64,000 bases of DNA. It comes from Actinomycetota bacterium. GTDB lineage: Bacteria > Actinomycetota > Thermoleophilia > Solirubrobacterales > Solirubrobacteraceae. A model generated the notes under the pieces. The model was not told the DNA's origin, did no database searches, and saw only the letters and a list, made by a program, of their open reading frames with translations. Positions 53,656 to 62,993 of the stretch are shown here, piece by piece. The stretch spans positions 558,001 to 622,000 of the forward strand of contig VAXW01000005.1 of assembly GCA_005884115.1 (NCBI GenBank), written 5' to 3'. A program made the translations under genes and the position numbers. Numbering within the stretch: the first letter of the stretch is position 1; each line of letters opens with the position of its first letter.

Positions 53656-54821
53656 TCGAGCTCTCCCAAGAGCGAGTAGTAGAGCTCGCGATACCGATCG
53701 AGCACCAGTGAGCGGCCGTGCGTTTTACGAACGCCGTCGAGGGAGTCCTCGCTCAGGGGGGCGCTGAGCGCCGGTGTGTCCAGCACGGCGGTGGCGGCGC
53801 GCGTCAACTCATCGGGCATGCGTGGGGCGACGATGTATCCAGTACGTCCGGGCTCGATCAGCTCCTCGGTGCCGCTGGTCTTGGCTGCAACAACAGGGAC
53901 CCGCTCAGCAAGCGCCTCCTGTATCACGATTGGCTGGCCCTCCCAGCGGCTCGGATGCAAGAGCACATCGAAGGCCGGCATCAGTGCGCGCGCGTCGTGA
54001 ACCACACCCGTGAACCTGACCCTGTCCTCGATCCCAGCACCCCGCACGACTTGTTCGACCTGGGCCCGATGCGGACCGTCGCCGATCAGCACCGCTTGAG
54101 CCTCTGCGCGAGCCAGCAGCAAGGACACCAAAGCCTCGGACAGCGTCTCCGGATCCTTTTGCACTACGAAACGACCGACCCACCCGACCACCTCCCCGGC
54201 TTGATCGATGCCCAGCGTCGCCCGGGCGCGCTCACGACTGGCGGAAAAGTCGGGATCGAGCGGTTGGAGCTCGACAACCTCCGGGATCACCCGATAGAGA
54301 TTGGGAAGGCCGATGTGGTGGCGGATGCCCTCTTGACGATTGTCTTCCGAGACTGCCACGAGCGCGTCGCAGTGGCGGGCCGCCAGTCGCTCCAACGCAA
54401 TGAACACCGTTCGTCGCAGCCGGCTGTCTGCGGGTGTATGTCCCCAACCGTGAACCGTGTGGACAACACGAGCGCGTAACGGCGCCGCAGCGAGACGTCC
54501 AACAATGCCGGCCTTGGAGCTGTGGGTATGCACGATGTCGGCATCTAGCCGTCGCAGCACCCTACGCAACGAGTGCACCGCGACCGGATCCCAGCGGGGG
54601 CTAATCTCGCGACGTAGGGACTCGACGACCGTGAGGGGGACGGTCTCAGCGGCACGGCGGTGTAGCGAGCCCTCGGGGCCAGTCTGGGGACCCGACACGA
54701 CATAGACGTCGAAGTCCGCGTTCAGCCCTTCGCATAGAGACACGACGCTTGTCTGGGCGCCCCCAACGATCAGGCGTGTGATCACATGCACAATCCGCGG
54801 CCGACGCGGTGCAGGGGTCAT
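53652..54821 (-). CDS. glycosyltransferase family 4 (GT-B)
   Basis: 389 residues. RIVHVITRLIVGGAQTSVVS is the typical N-terminal GG(A/T)Q loop of GT4 enzymes; HTHSSKAGIVGRLAA and VVHTVHGWG are the acceptor-domain strands. The C-terminal domain holds VVGWVGRFVVQKDPETLSEA, AVLIGDGPHRAQVEQ and EGQPIVIQEALAERVPVVAA with the donor-binding acidic pair, then GTEELIEPGRTGYIV. ATGA and GTGA overlaps on both sides link it to its neighbours. The sugar donor is unknown. Confidence 0.94.
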   Translation of the reverse strand: MTPAPRRPRIVHVITRLIVGGAQTSVVSLCEGLNADFDVYVVSGPQTGPEGSLHRRAAETVPLTVVESLRREISPRWDPVAVHSLRRVLRRLDADIVHTHSSKAGIVGRLAAAPLRARVVHTVHGWGHTPADSRLRRTVFIALERLAARHCDALVAVSEDNRQEGIRHHIGLPNLYRVIPEVVELQPLDPDFSASRERARATLGIDQAGEVVGWVGRFVVQKDPETLSEALVSLLLARAEAQAVLIGDGPHRAQVEQVVRGAGIEDRVRFTGVVHDARALMPAFDVLLHPSRWEGQPIVIQEALAERVPVVAAKTSGTEELIEPGRTGYIVAPRMPDELTRAATAVLDTPALSAPLSEDSLDGVRKTHGRSLVLDRYRELYYSLLGELE

Positions 54822-55975
54822 CGGTTTGCTGTCGCGAACTCGACGAGGGCGTGCCCAATAGTGTCGCGCGCGTCCGGACGCTGACCAAATCGCTCCGTAG
54901 CTTGCGCTCTGGCGCTCCGGCCGATTTCCGCACAGAGCTTGTCGTCACGAACTATCGCGAGCAGTGCGGCGAAGACCGCCTCGGGCTCCCCAGGTGGTCT
55001 AAGGAATCCGGTCCTTGCGTCATCGATGAGCTCGCTCACGCCTCCGTGGTCGTATGCGATGACAGGCCGGCCCGCAGCCATAGCCTCTACGCAGACTCGC
55101 CCGAAACTCTCGGGCACGCTGGACAAGTGCAGCAGCACGTCGATCTGGCCGATGATTTCCGGCATTCCCTCCGGGGTGGTTGACACGAGCTCCACTCCCG
55201 GCGTCTTCGCCGCGATTTGGCGTAGCCGCTCGGCATACTCGCGGGCGCGGGGGACGCTACTGCTCACGTCGCGACCGACGAGAAGGACCGAAACGTCCTC
55301 ACCCACGGCCCTAAGGCGCCGTGCAAGCTCGACCGCGAGCAGGTGGTTCTTGATCTCCACGAGATCGCCGACGAGGCCGATCGTACGCACGCGCTTGACA
55401 TCTGCGATCGCGCAATAGCGAGAGAGATCGAAGCGGACCGCTCGCACCTCTGCGCCGCGATCCCGAAGCGCAGGCTGTGATGCGGCGCAGAGCGAGTACG
55501 TGACGATTCGCCCCGCTCGCCTCGAGGCTGCCCTCCAGAGTCGTGCGGGAGCTCCCGTCGGCACGACCTCATGAACCACCCAGATCCCTCGGCGTCGAGG
55601 CCGAAGCGCGGCAGCTACTGCGAGCTGACTGCGGAACCCGAAGGAGCAGACGGGGCCGGGTGAACGTCCGAGCGCGCGCGCGAGGCGGGGGAGGTAAGAG
55701 CCAAGGGCGCACGCGCGCCGCGGCAGCCTCGACGGCTCGATTCCAGGCTGGAATCGCGACATCGAGACGAGCGCGGCGGGGATGGGAATCGTCGCGATGT
55801 TGACCGCGAGCGGCTCGAGAGCACGCGCCAGAGGACCGTCGCCCGGGACTAGCGCGTGTATTCGGATCTCTGCCTCACGCACGATGTCGAGGAATTCGAG
55901 GTTGAACAACTCGCTCCCACCCAGTGCGTCGGAGCTGAAGACGACCGTCAGGTCAGAACGACCCAGATCGCTCAT
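54818..55975 (-). CDS. glycosyltransferase family 4 (GT-B)
   Basis: 385 residues from ATG 55975, chosen because it overlaps the preceding stop (ATGA); the longer open frame upstream lies in the lipoprotein gene. The N-terminus has SSDALGGSELFNLEFLDIV, with GGSE in place of GGAQ. The C-terminal half contains TIGLVGDLVEIKNHLLAVEL, VLLVGRDVSSSV and PESFGRVCVEAMAAGRPVIA, then YDHGGVSELIDDARTGFL. It is a standard GT4 enzyme. Donor and acceptor are unknown. Confidence 0.93.
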   Translation of the reverse strand: MSDLGRSDLTVVFSSDALGGSELFNLEFLDIVREAEIRIHALVPGDGPLARALEPLAVNIATIPIPAALVSMSRFQPGIEPSRLPRRACALGSYLPRLARALGRSPGPVCSFGFRSQLAVAAALRPRRRGIWVVHEVVPTGAPARLWRAASRRAGRIVTYSLCAASQPALRDRGAEVRAVRFDLSRYCAIADVKRVRTIGLVGDLVEIKNHLLAVELARRLRAVGEDVSVLLVGRDVSSSVPRAREYAERLRQIAAKTPGVELVSTTPEGMPEIIGQIDVLLHLSSVPESFGRVCVEAMAAGRPVIAYDHGGVSELIDDARTGFLRPPGEPEAVFAALLAIVRDDKLCAEIGRSARAQATERFGQRPDARDTIGHALVEFATANR

Positions 55976-57024
55976 TCGCCGTGAGCAGGGCCCGCTAACC
56001 ACTGAGCAAGCGCGAGCGCGAAGTACGCCTGGCTCACCGTATCGTCGGCGCGTGCGAGCCGAATCGTGCCGTCTGGACGCCGAAGCTTGATGAATTCGCC
56101 ATACGCCCTGTTCGCGAGTGTCGTGTCTTCCCAGCCGCCGAGCGCTCTGAGGGCAAGCGCGACCCCTATGGGCTGTGCGCGGGTCTGTCCGTTCTGCAAT
56201 AGCTTCCCGCTCGCAGCGAATGCGTTGGCGTACAGTCCCGGGACACCCGCCCCTAGTACCCCCAGGGATTCTCTCGAGCCGTCGGCGCTGAGATCGTAGA
56301 GCGTGGTGCCCCATTCGGCCAAGGTCATCGGCTGGCGTCCTCCGACGCTTGCGTACCACCGGCCGACGGCAGCTTGCGAGGCGTAGATGGTGTGAAAAGC
56401 CGCCCGCGATCTAGGTGCGAGCGAGGTTTCGCCCAATGCTGCGACCCGCTTGAGCAGCAGCGCAGCGTTTGCTGTCAGCGCGACGTTTGGGCCGGCGCTT
56501 GCTTCTAGCACTCGCACCCCATCTCCAATCGGGGAGGAAACCCAGCCCAGGGCCGGGCTGGTCACATGAACCGCAGCGGCGCGGGCGGCCGCCTGGTATC
56601 TGCGATCACGACTGGCCGCATAGGCTTGGACGAGGGCGAGCCCGGAGAGTGCGGTGTTCTGTGCGCGTGGGACTGTGCTGCCCGACGCGCCGAAGAACCC
56701 GGAGACTCCACCACGTGTTATTTGGGCCGACAGGAGACCGCCGGCGAACTGCCGCACAAGCGCAACGGCGCGCGTCGAGCCCGTATGCATGAACACGATA
56801 CTGGCGGCTTCGGTGAGGGGGGCAAGCGCGTCGCTCGACAGCAGATCCGCCCGGCTCGACTCATCGTTCAAGAGCGATATGGCGATCGAAGCCAATTCCG
56901 CGTGGCTAATCGTCGAGAGTCCCTGCGGAGGTGCGTTTGCCTCAAGATCGTTTCTGTGCGTGCTGCAGCCGGAGAAAACGCAGCACGACGCAAGCGCGGC
57001 CAAGATTGCGGAAAGGGCCTTCAT
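55972..57024 (-). CDS. lipoprotein with alpha/alpha-barrel-like domain
   Basis: 350 residues from ATG 57024, overlapping the Wzy stop as ATGA. MKALSAILAALASCCVFSGC is a lipoprotein signal with a lipobox ending at Cys 20, so the protein is anchored outside. The body is nearly all helical with repeating pairs such as NTALSGLALVQAYAASRDRR followed by YQAAARAAAVHVTSP, and ALTANAALLLKRVAALGE, the arrangement of six-hairpin (alpha/alpha)6 barrels found in glycan lyases, epimerases and glucoamylase-like proteins. A catalytic site is not recognised. Being inside a glycosyltransferase operon, it may bind or modify the exported glycan. Confidence 0.7.
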   Translation of the reverse strand: MKALSAILAALASCCVFSGCSTHRNDLEANAPPQGLSTISHAELASIAISLLNDESSRADLLSSDALAPLTEAASIVFMHTGSTRAVALVRQFAGGLLSAQITRGGVSGFFGASGSTVPRAQNTALSGLALVQAYAASRDRRYQAAARAAAVHVTSPALGWVSSPIGDGVRVLEASAGPNVALTANAALLLKRVAALGETSLAPRSRAAFHTIYASQAAVGRWYASVGGRQPMTLAEWGTTLYDLSADGSRESLGVLGAGVPGLYANAFAASGKLLQNGQTRAQPIGVALALRALGGWEDTTLANRAYGEFIKLRRPDGTIRLARADDTVSQAYFALALAQWLAGPAHGE

Positions 57025-58481
57025 CGGCCGACCAGCACGTGCGGCTCTTCCGGAGAGGAAATCAGGAAGACGCCGATGATTAGCGGGATGAGACCCTCCA
57101 CGAGCGCCAGGCGATCCAGCGTGAGCGACGCAATCACGAGCCCTGCCACGATCATCGCCCCGCTCAGCGTTTGAACCTGATCTCGGGCAGCATGCAGACG
57201 ACGGACGACTCGGCGGGCGAGCACGCAAAGTGCCAGCACAGCACATATCAGACCCAGCACCCCCGCCTTGAGTGCGATCCATACGGGCAGCTCGTGTGCC
57301 CATCCAGCTACGACCGGCCGCCCGTTGATGTCCTTCCCCATGAAGCGCCCGCCGAGTCCCTGACCGAGATACTTTGTGGAGGCAGACGATCGCAAGAAAC
57401 TTTTGATCTCGTCCTTGCGGAAGTTGAGACCGACATGCGGGGCATCCGCGTGGGTCAGGCGTGACGCTGCCCCGCCGAGCAGAGCGACCGCGACAAGGAC
57501 GATCGCGATCACTGCTGTCGCGCCGATCACGCGGCCAGACAGCGGTGGGCGAGCGAGAATCGCCACTGCGAGGGCCGCACTCACAACGAGTCCAAGTGCG
57601 ACGAGGACGCTTGTTCGGGTGGCCGAAAGCCCAAGCGCCCACAGGCAGCCCAGTACACACGCCCCGAGCAACACCTTGAGCGCGGTTCTATGCGTTGCGT
57701 TCAAGAGGAGAACGGCGACTGCCGGGGCAAGAATCATCACAGTGTCCCCGCCGTCGAGAATCGTGCGCAAATGGCCTGAAACGTAGTAGTTGGATGCCTG
57801 AAGTCGATCGAACGACCCGATGCCGTATACACCGCTCAGGTGAATCGCGGCGGCCTTGATTGCCGCTAGCAGTCCCACAGCGACGAATGCCCACAAGATC
57901 GTCGCAGTCCCTCCGCGCCTGCACGTCACCGCTATCAGCCAGAGAAGCAGCGCCAGGGCGAGCAGTCGCACATCGGCGCGGACCAGGCTGTCGGTCCTGT
58001 CGCCTTCCATCGACCACCGAAGTGCAGCGTAACTCGCTGCCACAAAGCTGAGCACGGCGAGCGCGCCGGGTCGTCGCAAGCGCGCCAACGATTTTCTCGA
58101 CGACCGCACGGCGAGCGCGATGGCTGGCAGTGCGCCGGTCAGGGTAGCGGCGTCGACGAGGCGTAATGAGCCGAGCGGTGGATTGCCGGCCCCGAGCGTC
58201 CCGTTCGCATCCGGTCCAACGAGCGCTACCAGCGCGAGGATGTAGCCGGCGAGCAAGCTGCTGCGCGCAATCGCGAGGCTCGCAGCGACGATGCTGGCCG
58301 CGACAAGCGCAACTACATAGCTCGTCTGGCTGCCGGTGGACACGAACAACGACCACGCGATCGCGAGTCCGAGTACTGCGGAGAAGAACCATGCGTACTC
58401 CCACCTCGACGCAGTCAACGCCCAGCGGATATCCATCTCGAAAATCGAGGGGATCGCACGAGGACTATCCATCGGAGTCAC
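57021..58481 (-). CDS. O-antigen ligase/polymerase (Wzy-like) membrane protein
   Basis: 486 residues from a GTG start. About 11-12 hydrophobic segments can be counted, for example YAWFFSAVLGLAIAWSLFV, VVALVAASIVAASLAIA and ALLLWLIAVTC. The long outer loop between the later helices includes LNFRKDEIKSFLRSSASTKY and GQGLGGRFMGKD, with the conserved ligase/polymerase Arg and Gly-rich features; a further helix pair ends the chain. This is the second Wzy/WaaL-type protein in the island, besides the large fusion. It is joined by 4-base overlaps to the lipoprotein and to a glycosyltransferase. Confidence 0.85.
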   Translation of the reverse strand: MTPMDSPRAIPSIFEMDIRWALTASRWEYAWFFSAVLGLAIAWSLFVSTGSQTSYVVALVAASIVAASLAIARSSLLAGYILALVALVGPDANGTLGAGNPPLGSLRLVDAATLTGALPAIALAVRSSRKSLARLRRPGALAVLSFVAASYAALRWSMEGDRTDSLVRADVRLLALALLLWLIAVTCRRGGTATILWAFVAVGLLAAIKAAAIHLSGVYGIGSFDRLQASNYYVSGHLRTILDGGDTVMILAPAVAVLLLNATHRTALKVLLGACVLGCLWALGLSATRTSVLVALGLVVSAALAVAILARPPLSGRVIGATAVIAIVLVAVALLGGAASRLTHADAPHVGLNFRKDEIKSFLRSSASTKYLGQGLGGRFMGKDINGRPVVAGWAHELPVWIALKAGVLGLICAVLALCVLARRVVRRLHAARDQVQTLSGAMIVAGLVIASLTLDRLALVEGLIPLIIGVFLISSPEEPHVLVGR

Positions 58482-59401
58482 GCGAGTGTGCGCTCAAGAT
58501 CGGACCAGAACCGCTCGGCGTTGGCGCCCACGCGGGTGGGGTCTTGCCAATCGCGCGGCGGGTAGCTGGTCACCCCGACCCGATCGTTCAGGACGAGCTC
58601 GCAGCCGCAAAGGGCAGCCTCGACCACGGTGCGACCCATCGGCTCGATCCACTCCGGGAGGTGCGCGAAGATCCTCGCCCTGTTGTAGACGGTGGGCAAC
58701 AGCTCCTGGGACACCGGTCCAAGCCAGTTCCCCTGCACTGGCTTACCGAGATAGTTCGGACCCACGAAGGTCAGTCGATCGGCCCCGAAGCGGGCTATCA
58801 GATTCTCGTAACCCTTGGCCTTGTTGATCGACCCGACGTAGAGTACGTCGATGTCGCGTGGCAGGCCGAGAGGCCGGAACCTCGACGTATCGATCTGCGG
58901 TCGGCTGTAGACGACGCTCTGGGGCAGGGGAACACCGATCACCGCCTCGATCAGACGCCGATGCATTGGAGACACGAAGACCGCTACCCGCGCCTGTCGG
59001 TAGATCCGATTTGCGAAGTTGCGTGAGCAGGTTGCCGGACAGCTGGCTACGTCGCCGTCGCACGGCAGGTCGAGCGAGCAGACGTCGATCCAGGCATCCG
59101 AGAGGACGATCGCGCGACCAGTCGACAGGGCCCGCTCAACGACTGCGGCGGGAAAGCGATCCCGTCGGAGCCCGTGATTTCTGATGTTGGCAAGCACAAA
59201 CCACTCGGCATCCCAATCAACCTCCAATCGCCGGGCGAGTCGGCTTCGGCGCATCAAACGTTGGGGGCGACGCCTGAGCCACGGTGCGACCGTAATGTCG
59301 TGGTTGCGCCGTCGCCCGACTTCGATCAAGAGACGGTTGTGCAGCTCTCCACCTCCGGAGAACACAAATGGGTCAAGGTATGTCAGCCAGCTAATCCTCA
59401 A
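58478..59401 (-). CDS. glycosyltransferase (GT-B, GT4-like)
   Basis: 307 residues, shorter than the other transferases. The N-terminus is MRISWLTYLDPFVFSGGGEL, with the GGGE acceptor loop. The donor domain has DVLYVGSINKAKGYENLIAR, LTFVGPNYLGKP and LPEWIEPMGRTVVEAALCGC with the catalytic acidic residues. A Cys cluster (CSLDLPCDGD, CPATCSRN) in the middle might bind a metal or form disulfides. It is the first gene of the six-gene operon; transcription probably starts in the 197-base gap before 59599. Confidence 0.85.
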   Translation of the reverse strand: MRISWLTYLDPFVFSGGGELHNRLLIEVGRRRNHDITVAPWLRRRPQRLMRRSRLARRLEVDWDAEWFVLANIRNHGLRRDRFPAAVVERALSTGRAIVLSDAWIDVCSLDLPCDGDVASCPATCSRNFANRIYRQARVAVFVSPMHRRLIEAVIGVPLPQSVVYSRPQIDTSRFRPLGLPRDIDVLYVGSINKAKGYENLIARFGADRLTFVGPNYLGKPVQGNWLGPVSQELLPTVYNRARIFAHLPEWIEPMGRTVVEAALCGCELVLNDRVGVTSYPPRDWQDPTRVGANAERFWSDLERTLA

Positions 59402-59598
59402 AGCTGGGCAGGAACTCCGCCGTCGAGCGTGGCATCTCGTTGCTGGGCACCAAATTACTCCGTCTGTAGGCGTGCATTCTGGGATGATATGTTCACGCCC
59501 TGGCGGCGCGCGAATGAGCGCCGCGCGACGAGTCGCACGCTTTACGGGCGGCGATGGGCTCGCAGATTGGAGCGCTAACCGAGTCTTGATCTCTCCCG

Positions 59599-60396
59599 GT
59601 GCACGACCGCGGCATCGCTAATCAGCCGGAGGGTCCGGATATCTCCGTGTGCGTTGCTGTTTACAAGCGGCACGGTCCTCCTAACCTGAGGTCGCTCGCG
59701 GCGAGCCTGACCGCGGCGCTGGGGGGACTGACCGCAGAGCTAGTCGTCGCGCTAAACGGGGTGCCGCCTGATGATGCTGACGTTCCTGAAGACGCGAGCG
59801 TGGTCGTCTTCGAGTGCAACCGCGGTGTTCCCGTGGCATGGAACGCCGCGTCGCGCGCGGCACGAGCATCTGTCTTGTGCATAGTCAACGACGACGTGCT
59901 GCTGGGACCTGGCTCTCTGCGTCTTCTCTATGACGCCCTCACGCGTGATCCGACAGCCGGGGTGGTAGGTCCTGTCGGCACCCGGTGGGACATCGCCCGG
60001 GCTCAGCATCTCTCTTATCTGGATCTCAAGGGCCTTGCTCCTGGCTCACGATCTGAGTGCGAGGTCATATCGGGGTTTCTCCTGGTCACTCCGAGGCGGG
60101 TATTTGATGACGTGGGCGGCTTCGACGAGGCGTATGCGCCCTGCGGTTTCGAGGAGGTTGACTACTGCACCGGCGTGCGGCGACTCGGGCTCCGATGCTA
60201 CGCCGTCGCTGGCGTTGACGTGGTGCACGAGTTCACTATCTCAAGCGCTCGACCGTGGAGGCGCATCAGGTACAACGGACGAAGCGAGACGATCAAGAGC
60301 ATTTCGCGGCGCAACAAGCGTTACTTCCTAGAGAAGTGGTCGGCCATAGGTGGTTTACCCGTGATCGCGTCCGCCGTGCGCACGTCCGACCAGTAG
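59599..60396 (+). CDS. glycosyltransferase family 2 (GT-A)
   Basis: 265 residues from a GTG start. ISVCVAVYKRHGPPNLRSL is the opening strand, FECNRGVPVAWNAASRAARA the nucleotide-side helix, VLCIVNDDVLLGPGSLRLLY holds the DxD equivalent (NDDV), and GGFDEAYAPCGFEEVDYCTG is the acceptor region with the catalytic acid. It resembles rhamnosyl- or dTDP-sugar transferases of GT2. It runs against the Wzx gene and overlaps its end by 76 bases. Confidence 0.9.
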   Translation: MHDRGIANQPEGPDISVCVAVYKRHGPPNLRSLAASLTAALGGLTAELVVALNGVPPDDADVPEDASVVVFECNRGVPVAWNAASRAARASVLCIVNDDVLLGPGSLRLLYDALTRDPTAGVVGPVGTRWDIARAQHLSYLDLKGLAPGSRSECEVISGFLLVTPRRVFDDVGGFDEAYAPCGFEEVDYCTGVRRLGLRCYAVAGVDVVHEFTISSARPWRRIRYNGRSETIKSISRRNKRYFLEKWSAIGGLPVIASAVRTSDQ

Positions 60397-61886
60397 AGCC
60401 GAGCACGATTGCTGCCTATCAGCAGCGATCCCTCGCATGCCAGGCAAGCGAGCGCTGCTGCGCCGACAAGGCCCAGGAGCTGCCAAGACGGGATCGCCGA
60501 TCCGACCGTTATTACGAGCACGGTGGGAACCGTGATTTGCACAGCGGCAAGAGCCGCGACGATAACGCGGATCCGGGTTGTCGCGACTGCACCGCTCAGA
60601 CCAAGGTCCCGGACGGCACGGCGATTGAACGTCATTGCCGGAAGCAAAAGTGCTACGCACATCGCAGTGGCGACCGCAGCGAGGCCGATAGGTCCGGCGA
60701 TAGCGAGCAGGGCGAGCGCCAGTAAGAGCTGGCGGCCCTTGTACACGAGCACCGGATTCGCCTCGCCGCGCGCGAGGCGGGCCGACGTCAGCAGTCCAGT
60801 CGACGCATGAGCCGCGGTGCCGATCAAAACGAGCGCGGCAACAAGCGGGCTGAACCCGTCAACTGACCGGCCAGTCCAGACAGCTAGCGCTGGAACCTCG
60901 ATCGGCGCCGCCATGCACGTGCCAGCGACTACAAGCGTCAGGCCTACCGCGTAAAGGGGCTGCAAGAAGTTGCGCAGTGCCGGAGCGCCTCCGCGCGCCA
61001 GTAGCGACGCTGCCCTGGGAAGTACAGTTGGGTAGAACGCAAAGAGCGGGGCGACGACAAACTGAGCCGCCCGGATTGCGACGTCGAGCTCGACGACATC
61101 ACCACTGGCCAACGTAAAGCCTGCAACAAAGCGCGGCAGCTGGAAGGTCGCAAAGTCGGCTAGCGCCGAGACCTGCCAGCGGGCTCCGAACGAGAACATC
61201 TCGCGGAGTCGAGGCACGGGAACCATGCCTTGGCGCACAGAGCGAAGTCCAGATCTCAGCGATCGGCCTAGGAGCAGGAGCTGAAGCGTGTAGGCGCCCA
61301 CCCACGCCGCCCCCACTGCTTGCGCCGAAGAACTCACGCTGATGCCGACTATCAGCAGCGGCAGATAGCTCAACCACCCGATCGTCTGATCCCGATAAGC
61401 CGCACCGACGCGATCGACGCCCTGTAAGACTGAAGCTGCAACGAGTGTGACGTTCGTTAGCACAAACGCCACGACCGACCACCGTACGATTACAACCGCA
61501 GAGCCGACCTCGGTTGGCTTCAGGGAGTGCACCAATTCCGCTAACGATCGGGCGTCGAACCAGACTGGGAAGAAAACGGCGGCTGACAGGCCGATGTAAA
61601 AAATCATCGCTCTGCGTGCGACGACAATCACGGCCGAACGGGCGCCCTCGGGGGCAGCGGCCATTTGTGCGACGTAGCGGACAAGCGCCGACGCCACGCC
61701 AAGATCGAAGAGGCTTTGGATCATGACCAAGGCCCCTGCGAGCACCCACACGGCGTAGAGGTCGGCCCCTATGCTGTGCAGCACGATGGGCACCGCAGCG
61801 ATCGTGCTTGCGCGTGTGACGAGCAGGAATGCGGTAGACCATCCGAACCCGTGGAGCATTCGGCGGCGTGGGCTCGAGGATGCCAC
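60321..61886 (-). CDS. polysaccharide flippase Wzx-like (MOP superfamily)
   Basis: 521 residues with about 12-14 membrane segments beginning GFGWSTAFLLVTRASTIAAV. Typical MOP-exporter features are ALVMIQSLFDLGVASALVRY near the N-terminus and LLTSARLARGEANPVLVYKG later. It would move lipid-linked oligosaccharides across the membrane for the Wzy-type proteins. The C-terminal 25 residues (RLYWSDVRTADAITGKPPMA) are hydrophilic and coded in the overlap with the convergent GT2 gene. It follows the next GT2 gene on the same strand by four bases. Confidence 0.9.
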   Translation of the reverse strand: MASSSPRRRMLHGFGWSTAFLLVTRASTIAAVPIVLHSIGADLYAVWVLAGALVMIQSLFDLGVASALVRYVAQMAAAPEGARSAVIVVARRAMIFYIGLSAAVFFPVWFDARSLAELVHSLKPTEVGSAVVIVRWSVVAFVLTNVTLVAASVLQGVDRVGAAYRDQTIGWLSYLPLLIVGISVSSSAQAVGAAWVGAYTLQLLLLGRSLRSGLRSVRQGMVPVPRLREMFSFGARWQVSALADFATFQLPRFVAGFTLASGDVVELDVAIRAAQFVVAPLFAFYPTVLPRAASLLARGGAPALRNFLQPLYAVGLTLVVAGTCMAAPIEVPALAVWTGRSVDGFSPLVAALVLIGTAAHASTGLLTSARLARGEANPVLVYKGRQLLLALALLAIAGPIGLAAVATAMCVALLLPAMTFNRRAVRDLGLSGAVATTRIRVIVAALAAVQITVPTVLVITVGSAIPSWQLLGLVGAAALACLACEGSLLIGSNRARLYWSDVRTADAITGKPPMADHFSRK

Positions 61887-61890
61887 TAGC

Positions 61891-62907
61891 TCACATCCGC
61901 CCGGTGGGTCGCGCGCGTCCTCGTCGTCTTACGCTCACGATCGCCCGCCGGATTTGGCGCGGAAGGCAACTTACTGCGAGCGTCACCAGGCCCTCAAGCG
62001 TTGGTCTTGCCCGGAGGGATGATCGCGCCGCGGTTCGCGCGTGCGCTGGTCTGTCCGCTCGCAGCCAGTAGCGCGCAGTGCGAGCGCGCATGATCGCGCG
62101 GGCCCTCCGCACGAGGGCCTGCGGAGCGCCGGTCGCGGCGAAGCGGTCAATGACCAACTCCCGGTCACTCTCCAAGTCCTTGAGTGCGTGCACGGTTCGC
62201 TCCCGGTCGCGGCCGTCATGGACGACGTAGACCGCTGCCGGCTTCTTGACTCCAACGCAAGCACCCAGCGCTGCGACTCGCCACCACAGGTCGAGATCCT
62301 CCACCCCCGCCTTACGCCTGAACCCTTCAAAGAAGCCGCCGCACTCAAGCAGAGCGTCGCGACGCACGAGCGTTGCGCATGTACTGGGAACAATGCGCCC
62401 CGACACGAGGTCCTCGAGCGTCACGAGCTCTCGGACGTCGTGGCGACCGATAATCTGGCCTAAGTCATTAACTGGAACTGCGGCTGCGAAGCATGCGACC
62501 GCTCCGGCAGCTTCGCGGATCCTTAGTCGCGCGAGCTGCAAGAATTCAGGTCGCCAGTAGTCATCGCCGTCAAGGAAAGCAATCCACTCGCCACTCGCCC
62601 GAGCGATCCCTGCGTTACGCGCGGCGGAAACCCCTCGGCCCTCGCCATGAACTAAGAGGACTCGGTCGCTCACCAGCGACAGAACACGGTTGACGGTTTG
62701 ATCGGCCGACATGTCGTCAACGACGATCACCTCGTCGGCGCGACTGCTCTGGTCAAGCGCGCTTCGCATCGCCCGCTCGATTGTTTGCTCGCAATTGCGC
62801 GCTGCGATGAGGACGGAAATCGTCGGAGCGGCGGTGAGCATCAAGGGGCTAGCTGAAGCACTCGAGAGATCATGCAGGCACAGGGCCCGAATCTCGAGCG
62901 CCTCCAC
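61891..62907 (-). CDS. glycosyltransferase family 2 (GT-A)
   Basis: 338 residues from GTG 62907, supported by GAGG seven bases upstream; an ATG at 62841 would also keep the core. ISVLIAARNCEQTIERAMRS, EVIVVDDMSADQT, GRGVSAARNAGIARASGEWI and AFLDGDDYWRPEF (DxD motif DGDD) define a GT2 catalytic domain. LEDLVSGRIVPSTCATLVRR and GVEDLDLWWRVAALG cover the acceptor side. About 90 Arg-rich residues at the C-terminus have no known motif. It is the first gene of the GT2-wzx pair and the outer end of the island. Confidence 0.9.
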   Translation of the reverse strand: MEALEIRALCLHDLSSASASPLMLTAAPTISVLIAARNCEQTIERAMRSALDQSSRADEVIVVDDMSADQTVNRVLSLVSDRVLLVHGEGRGVSAARNAGIARASGEWIAFLDGDDYWRPEFLQLARLRIREAAGAVACFAAAVPVNDLGQIIGRHDVRELVTLEDLVSGRIVPSTCATLVRRDALLECGGFFEGFRRKAGVEDLDLWWRVAALGACVGVKKPAAVYVVHDGRDRERTVHALKDLESDRELVIDRFAATGAPQALVRRARAIMRARTARYWLRADRPAHARTAARSSLRARPTLEGLVTLAVSCLPRQIRRAIVSVRRRGRARPTGRM

Positions 62908-62993
62908 TGATGTCCTCGCCGACTGCGACTACAAGATTTCGCAAATCGATCCCAGCGCAAGCGTAGCGGCCGAGTAACGGGGCAGGTTGACGC

